Shown: positions 58,301 to 64,000 of the stretch, piece after piece
Layout of the letters: every line of letters starts with the position of its first letter
Numbering within the stretch: the stretch's first letter is position 1
Assembly (NCBI RefSeq): GCF_032118995.1
Contig: NC_092649.1
Location: forward strand, 20,087,832 to 20,151,831
DNA length: 64,000 nt
Direction of reading: 5' to 3'
DNA from: Asterias amurensis
Taxonomy: Eukaryota; Echinodermata; Asteroidea; Forcipulatida; Asteriidae
The notes under the pieces: model-generated
Seen by the model: only the letters and a program-made list of their open reading frames with translations
Databases searched by the model: none
What the model was told of the DNA's origin: nothing
Translations under genes and position numbers: made by a program

Positions 58301-59475
58301 TTATGGATTTATTAAGAATTCATACGAATCCCTTCCAATGTCAGCTTCCTTGCATTTTTCGATCAGCACTCCAATAGTGGCTTTTTTATACTCTCGGTTC
58401 CTCCATTTAATAAGCATTGCTTGAATCTGTGCCCATGCATTGTACTGGTTCTCCATTTTGAATTTATACATATCGTTATCATTCATTCCGAGTTTCGCAC
58501 CCAGAAATTCCCATTCTTTTCCAATTTTCCCAGCGAGGGTGGCCAGTTGTTGCTCAGTCACAGGTTCATCGGGGTTTACTGGTCCATTGCGTAAGCGTTC
58601 TGCCACGTCATGCCCTGCCCTGGTACTGCTCTGAGCCAGAGGAGGATCCAGAGGAGGATCAAGTTCCATTGGCACCTTACTATCTGTAACATAATTCACA
58701 AAAGACAAAAATGATGATCAGAATTATTTGCATGCAGAAGTGAAGCAAATCTATTTGACAAAGTATTCTTAAAGGCACTGGACACCAGTTTTCTCACTTG
58801 GTGTTTTCACAACATAAATGCATAAAAATAAAAAAATTATACTAAAATTTTGGACTAATGAAAGAAAAAACACCCTTGCTGCACACACTTTGTGTCCTTT
58901 ATATTAGCATGGCATATGGTAGTCGCGACTATTTGTGTAGGAGTCGTGGCATCACAATTAACCAAGTTTAATAGTTCAACTACGACACCAGTAGTCCGGG
59001 CCTTGTCAGTACCTTTTAAGGAAATAAATGCTGTACATTATACAATTTGCATATTTTGCATAACTTTCGCGTGTGCATTTACACAAATTAAAACATAAGA
59101 AGTTATTGACTTGAAAATTTAAAATAAAATACAAGTTGACAAATTACCTGTAGCCTGAACTGGGCATGGCAGAGAAACATCATCTAATGTCTTATCCAGT
59201 AGTTCATACAAGTGACGATGCCCAGAGTCTGCATCGTTGAGGGCTTCCTTTAAGCTATAGAAAGCTCGATCACTTCGTTGTGGCAGAAGGTCCAGAATAA
59301 AGCGTACCTTCTCCTTGCGTGTTGTCCGTGCTGCTATATCCTCTTGGTCATCAGGGGTGATGATGAGATCAGCTATGAGATGGTCAAGAACATCGTCAGG
59401 ATTCAGGTCCTTGACGAATCGAACACGGCATTTAGCGAGGACCTCACAATGCTTCACTGTCATTCCTGTATCCAT
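58301..59475 (-). CDS. CARD + death domain adaptor, CRADD/RAIDD-like
   Basis: Exons 59475-59148 and 58683-58301 (donor GTAATT, acceptor ATTATGTTACAG, phase 1) join to 711 nt, 236 residues. Residues about 5-92 form a CARD (KHCEVLAKCRVRFVKDL, then DDVLDHLI, TTRKEKVRFILDLLPQR, FYSLKEAL). Residues about 152-225 form a death domain (LATLAGKIGKEWEFLGAKLG, WAQIQAMLIKWR, ATIGVLIEKCKEADIG), with the conserved tryptophan in the W-x-x-L motif. A proline-rich linker joins them. CARD-then-DD order and small size match CRADD/RAIDD (199 residues in human), which links PIDD1 to caspase-2; the orthology is inferred. Marine deuterostomes carry many CARD/DD adaptors, so a lineage-specific paralogue is possible. 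Confidence 0.82.
58769..58905 (+). mobile_element. TTAA MITE fragment in the CRADD-like intron
   Basis: It starts TTAAAGGCACTGGACACCAG, keeps GAAAGAAAAAACACCCTTGC, then fades. The only intron of the coding region contains it. Confidence 0.6.
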
Positions 59476-59630
59476 GCCTGAGTATGTTACAAACAGTCGT
59501 CTGTTGATTCTCTTTAGAATTCATACAGCATTCATAACAGTACACCTGCGAAGAAAACAAAGTAATACAAAAATTACAAGAACAAATCTTCACTACGACC
59601 ACGGCAAAGTGTTAAAAGAACCAGCAGGCC

Positions 59631-59803
59631 TGACACTTCCTGGAGGCAATGAAGGTGATTGCCTCCATGCCCACTAGTCATCGCCTTGGTGCCCTTCAAA
59701 TACTGTGGCAGTAGAAATTTAACAGTTTTCTCATTGGGATCAGGGTGCCCTTTACCATAGAGAAAATACCTTGGTGCCCTGCCCTGTCAAAAACGAAGCA
59801 TAC
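59631..59803 (-). repeat. CACCAAGGCATTTTC repeat, inverted
   Basis: CCTGGAGGCAATGAAGGTGA to CAAAAACGAAGCATACAG. It lies between the CRADD-like start exon and its probable 5' non-coding exon. Confidence 0.7.
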
Positions 59804-60412
59804 AGAATTGTTTTTACAAGACCAGAAATAATACAAGAGATCTCGTTGAGACGAAATGGGAAGGAGCCTTGGATGACTTTCCATTTGGCGCCACCACTGG
59901 AATCCCCACCACCTTTTCACTCATTTTTACAAAAATGTAAATCTCATTAGGGTAAATTTGATACTATTATTTCATATCAAATGAAAAAAAGGTGGTGCCA
60001 TACAGAAACTTTCCCGAGCCTCAACAACAGTAGCCCCCCCCCACCTTCACTCAGTTCAGTTAGCAAACCACACAGGCATGACAGGGGGTGGGGGCTTACT
60101 TCTACAGTTGCCTGTGAAAACTACCCTGTCCCTGTTTCTGTATGATTATTACACGTAAATATTTATATTTATTACTACTATTATATTTTATTAATAGTAT
60201 TTAACTTAACCCAATAACTAACTAAATATCTGTATTTTACTGCTGGGTCTATCATTACATTAATATAATAGGCCATTAAGTTCGTATGTTATTAACATGA
60301 TAAGTTAACATGATTACAAAATATCAAAAAACAACAAAACAGATTCAGACTCGGATCAGAGCCAGCAGACAGACACAGACAGAGACAAGAAGAGAGCGAG
60401 CGACGATTCATT

Positions 60413-60790
60413 ACTTACCAAGGAGTTTTTCTTAGCTGTTTCTCAACATTAAGATGAGTGTTTGTTTTAGCTTTGACATGAGCAAAATAAGGATTTCCCC
60501 AAACAACAATTGGCTCGGCCCCCCTCAGGTTTTCGGTTTTCCCCACAGGACAGAGTATAATATAACTCAATGGTTTTTCCGTGTATGTTTTATGCGGAAA
60601 TGTTAAGACGCCCTCTTCGGCAACGCACTGACAATAGTCTGACCTCTTTACGTCATTTGACTCATTGTAATGACCTAGCAATATGTTTCGTTCAGGTACC
60701 AGACAACTGGAATGAAGTTGACAACTAATTACTTATTGGACATTCGTTAGATATGTGTACAAACCTTATCCTCCGCACCTTCTTGTGCGC
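60413..60790 (-). promoter_or_regulatory. Probable 5' non-coding exon and promoter of the CRADD-like gene
   Basis: A strong minus-strand donor (CTCCTTG before GTAAGT) ends an exon at 60419, and a matching acceptor (CATACTCAG) lies 2 nt upstream of the CRADD-like ATG. Joining them does not give a frame continuous with that ATG, so the upstream exon is most likely untranslated even though it contains an 88-codon open frame. Just beyond, 60785-60798 reads TGCGCAGTGCGCG, resembling an NRF-1-type GC palindrome, in a locally CpG-rich stretch. The transcription start is not defined. Confidence 0.4.
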
Positions 60791-61625
60791 AGTGCGCGGC
60801 CGGATAGTAGTCCTTAAACTTGTTCCATAGTCCTCACACAATACATGCATGTGCGGTTTTCGAAATGCATGGGTTGCAAAAGTTCCAACTTCAAGTATTA
60901 TTTATCTTATAGGAATTGTTAAAAACAACAAAGTAGTTTTAGCGTTTAAAACGCAAAAACACAAGCTAACGCCTAACATTTACCTAAAAAAAACCGCCCT
61001 TTTCATGCTCCTCACAAGAGGGCGTCAAACCAGAGTGGTCCACGCGAGGCAGGCCGAAGCCGAACTAGTGTGACAATCACATCAAGGTAAACACAATTTT
61101 TCCTTCATTTATCATGGTTGTTCCTTTATTGTAATGCAGATTATCACATCTTTAAGTGTTTGTCGTTCAAATATCAAAACTTACATTATTGTGTAGCTTC
61201 TTGTAATGCAATCAAATATGAGTTTTAAATGTTTCGCTTCGCCAGCGGCGAAAATATTTCGAAACTGGCGCCGGTGTTGTTTGTACTAAATTTGGTTTAC
61301 TTTGGTGTTGAACAACTTGAGGCTGGAATTGAAGCTTATTATGTGCCCCTCTTTATTGCATTGGTTTATCATATTCAGTACATTTATTAAATGCTGTCAT
61401 ACAAAACAATAATACAAAAATGTACATTTATGTCGAAATTAAATCAAGCAATGATGAGGTATGATGGGCCTTGGGTACACAATACTTCAAAAATAAGCTG
61501 TCAGCATTTAAGTTATGGGCAGTATTTCAGCGGGTCGACCGTCTAGCTTCTTATGGTTTTCAAGTTCTGACTTGAATTTGTGACGAGGCATTACTCATAA
61601 TTCATAATCATACGGCAATTTCAGG

Positions 61626-61795
61626 AAGGTTCATCTCAATCTCATCTCCATTGGTTTCTCTGGCGGATACATCATAGCAACCTGCGCACTGCCAGTATTA
61701 TACCCACCAGTAGTCTATTTCCACACGCAGTGCGCAAATTAGCAGTGATGTATCCGGCTGACTAAAATAATGAACATGAGATTGAGATGAACCTT
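61626..61795. mobile_element. Short MITE with AAGGTTCATCTCAATCTCAT ends
   Basis: The 20-bp ends are perfectly inverted. An inner inverted pair (GCGGATACATCA / TGATGTATCCG and GCGCACTGC / GCAGTGCGC) closes a second hairpin. 170 bp; target duplication unclear. Confidence 0.75.
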
Positions 61796-62034
61796 CGTGT
61801 GTCCCTTGAATTCAGCTACGTGGTGTTGCGCTATGCGCTGTTCAAAGCAGTCAAGGCCAGAGTTTAACAGTTGATACGAAGAATGAATCTTAGAAGGGGA
61901 ATAAAGGCCACAGCTTTGTGACTGACTTGAATTAATTTTTGGTTGTTTCCCCTCTTATCTCTGGTATTAGGCTGAACATAGTTGTGAAGTGGAATGTCGA
62001 CTGTCGGTGCAGCACTTGCTTGGATTAAAGTTCA

Positions 62035-62450
62035 TTAACCAAGTGTCTTGCCATTTTCCAGGAGTTTTTTGGTCATTCTGCAAAAGTGCTGGTGTCCCCG
62101 TTGGTAGGAATTGGGTGTACAAAGCAAGCAGTCATCTGTAAAAGCCTGGTCTGGGAGGTGAAGTTTGTTTGGCAGGTTGTTGATGTACAACAAAACAATG
62201 TTGACCAGTGACAGTGCCTTGTGGCACACCAGATGACGGCTGCTAGGTGATGTATGCCCATTACGACTTGTTGGGTTTGCCCTGTTGGGAAATCCTGAAC
62301 CCAGGTTGAGTTCTACCCCACTTAATCCATAACATTGAAGTTTGGAGATAAGACGACGGTGCCCTGTGTCTATGGTACTCAGTGATGGTACAATGTAGTT
62401 GAGTGTCTTAAGTCTGTCTTTGTAGTTTAGATGCTTCACAACATTTAGGA
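62035..62450 (-). pseudogene. Broken LINE reverse transcriptase fragment
   Basis: Minus-strand frames carry GHRRLISKLQCYGLSG, NRANPTSRNG, LLYINNLPNKL, FTDDCLLCT and LLENGKTL, in the order of the RT core of CR1/L2/Jockey-type LINEs (expected FADDCLLY). Pieces lie in at least two frames (the region around 62240 reads better in another frame), so it is a decayed copy of about 400 bp with neither endonuclease nor 3' tail seen. Confidence 0.72.
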
Positions 62451-62510
62451 TGAGTCATGTAGCTGGTTGCTGGAGCTTTACCAATATGGTAACGGAAGGA
62501 CATGTATGCT

Positions 62511-62850
62511 TTAAAGACAGTGGTTACTATTGGTAATTGTCAAAGACCAGTATTCTCACTTGGTGTATTTCAACATATGCATAAAATAACAAACCTGTGG
62601 AAATTTAGCTGATTTGGTCGATAATAATGAAATGAATAAGTTGCAAGATAATAATGAAAGAAAAAACACCTTTGTAACACGAAGTTGTGTGCTTTCAGAG
62701 GCTTGATTTTGAGACCTCTAAATTTGAGGTCTCATAATCAAATTCGTGGAAAATTACTTCTTTCTCGAAAACTACATCACTTCAGAGGGAGCCGTTTCTC
62801 ACAATGTTTTATGCTATTAACCTCTCCCTATTACTAGTTACCAAGTAAGG
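62511..62850 (+). mobile_element. TTAA MITE (GGCAGTGGACAC family), right end lost
   Basis: TTAAAGACAGTGGTTACTAT to TTACCAAGTAAGG; the last 45 bp are missing. A duplicated GATAATAATGAAATGAATAA stretch is inside. Confidence 0.72.
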
Positions 62851-63313
62851 TAATTATTGAATGTGTTAGTTAAATTTATAACTGACAAAACAGCAATTAT
62901 ACTTTGGGGTTTTATAATTTACTTAGCTCCCATAACAAAAACTTCACAAAGACAATTTGGTGAACCATCAACAAGTGCTTACAGAAGCAGATTTTTAACA
63001 ACTTTTTAAAAGCCCTATAGCAATGTGTTTTTGCTTACACATTGTACACGTCATAGTGCAACCAACTTACATGATAAAGTATAGAATGATGATGGTAAAA
63101 AAGCATTCTTCACTTGTAGTTAGCGAAAAAATTTGTTAGCACAGAATGATTAACTACCATAAAATTGGGTCTTGCTGGATATTGGATCCAGATGACCCAA
63201 AATTTTGTCCATACAATCATTCATTTTATACCAAGTTTCATGATGAGGTTAAAAGATCATTTTCCATAATAACTATTAAAAGGCGTTTTTTTCTGTTTGA
63301 AACAAATTGCAGG

Positions 63314-64000
63314 TTAAAACCCTTGGAGATTCTGGGTCTCACCATGGTCTGACACACCAATTAGCAGGGCCTTTGGGATGCGTTCCTCTGGCATATGGAG
63401 AACGTGTCCAGTCCAGCGCAGCTGTACTTGGGGCAGGATCGATTCAATGGAAGGCATGTTGGCAGGATTAGAACTTTTATTGGTGACCTTATCCTTCCAG
63501 GAAATACCCATTATTGTGCACAATGAGAGAGAGTGAATGTTTCTGCCGAGTAGAGCACAGCACTCAATATCACGGCCCGGTATACCTTGCACTTTGTACG
63601 TGGTCAGTCTGATGCCACGCTGACTCCACAGTCGGTCTTTCAGGCGAGCAAACGACGCAGCTGCAGCCTTAACCCTGCCATTAAGCTCTGCATCTAGGGA
63701 GTTTCCAACTGTGAGAGTGGAGCCAGGTTGAGTGTTTGGACGATGTTGAGTGGAATCTCAGGCTTCATTGGGGTTTGACCAGAAGCAGGTTGATATAGCA
63801 TCACTGTCTTCTTGATGTTGATTGACAGCCCAAAGGCACTTGCTGATTGTACAAAGCGGTTCAGGATTTCTTGAGTGTCGGGCAGTGAGTGAGCTACCAG
63901 TGCAGTGTCGTCGGCATACAGGAGATTACAGAGACTTTTCTCAAGGATTTTTCGGTGAAAACGCAGCCGTGATAGATTGAACAGGCCATCGTCCGACCTG
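63314..64000 (-). pseudogene. LINE reverse transcriptase C-terminal part, runs off the window
   Basis: The minus-strand frame near 63930 reads LCNLLYADDTALVAHSLPDT, containing the YADD catalytic box, then SASAFGLSINIKKTVMLYQP. After stops, another frame gives RDIECCALLGRNIHSLSLCT, ISWKDKVTN, LPQVQLRWTGHVLHMPEERI. These are standard C-terminal RT/thumb motifs of a non-LTR retrotransposon. At least one stop and one frame change are seen. It is a different clade from 62035-62450, judged by YADD context and the LRWTGHV motif. Confidence 0.8.

Noticed and set aside
60415-60681. 88-codon minus frame as the N-terminus of the CRADD-like protein
   Set aside because: Splicing its good donor to the acceptor before the CRADD-like ATG puts the CARD out of frame, so it is more likely 5' untranslated.
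1-64000. CRISPR array, LTR retrotransposon, Polinton or endogenous virus
   Set aside because: Tandem arrays here have no unique spacers of constant length. I found no paired LTRs and no gag, integrase, capsid or envelope-like frames.

Overview
This is an animal genomic window: AT-rich, intron-rich, with few genes and many transposons. Short non-autonomous DNA elements flanked by TTAA, tRNA-derived SINEs, fold-back elements and LINE pieces, together with a CUB/LDLa/EGF receptor and a CARD+death-domain adaptor, suggest a marine deuterostome. An echinoderm (perhaps a sea star) is my best guess, from memory of similar repeats and not from any search. I see no bacterial genes, no CRISPR array, no rRNA and no convincing intact tRNA.

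Three host genes can be supported, all on the minus strand. (1) 3428-17356 is a 12-exon gene for a single-pass membrane receptor. Its exons join in frame to 623 residues: signal peptide, CUB, CUB-like, LDLa, three EGF, stalk, transmembrane helix, and a tail with two PPxY motifs and a C-terminal TEV PDZ ligand. Nearly all introns are phase 1. (2) 37588-38487 holds the last two exons of a small membrane protein with a cysteine-rich juxtamembrane stretch, hydrophobic segments, a basic tail and a C-terminal THV. Its 5' exons were not found. (3) 58301-59475 is a two-exon gene for a 236-residue CARD + death-domain adaptor like CRADD/RAIDD, with a probable non-coding 5' exon starting near 60419.

The rest is mostly mobile DNA, often nested. 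The main elements are: a Helitron-like element (22442-25367); a CACTG-ended element (30904-33467) inside a TTAA-type MITE; an unclassified transposon (36013-37213) whose long inverted repeats are made of short palindromic satellite units; about fifteen copies or fragments of one TTAA MITE family plus three other TTAA families; fold-back elements at 8.3, 26.8 and 58.0 kb; two LINE reverse transcriptase fragments (62.0-62.45 kb and 63.3 kb to the window end); and tandem arrays at 20.5, 34.7, 39.4-40.3, 40.5-40.95, 45.2-45.76, 48.15-48.74 and 55.3 kb.

The receptor and the small membrane protein both end in class I PDZ-type motifs, which suggests scaffolded surface proteins. The CRADD-like adaptor belongs to the apoptosis/innate-immunity signalling class. 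Nothing in the sequence ties the three genes into one pathway.
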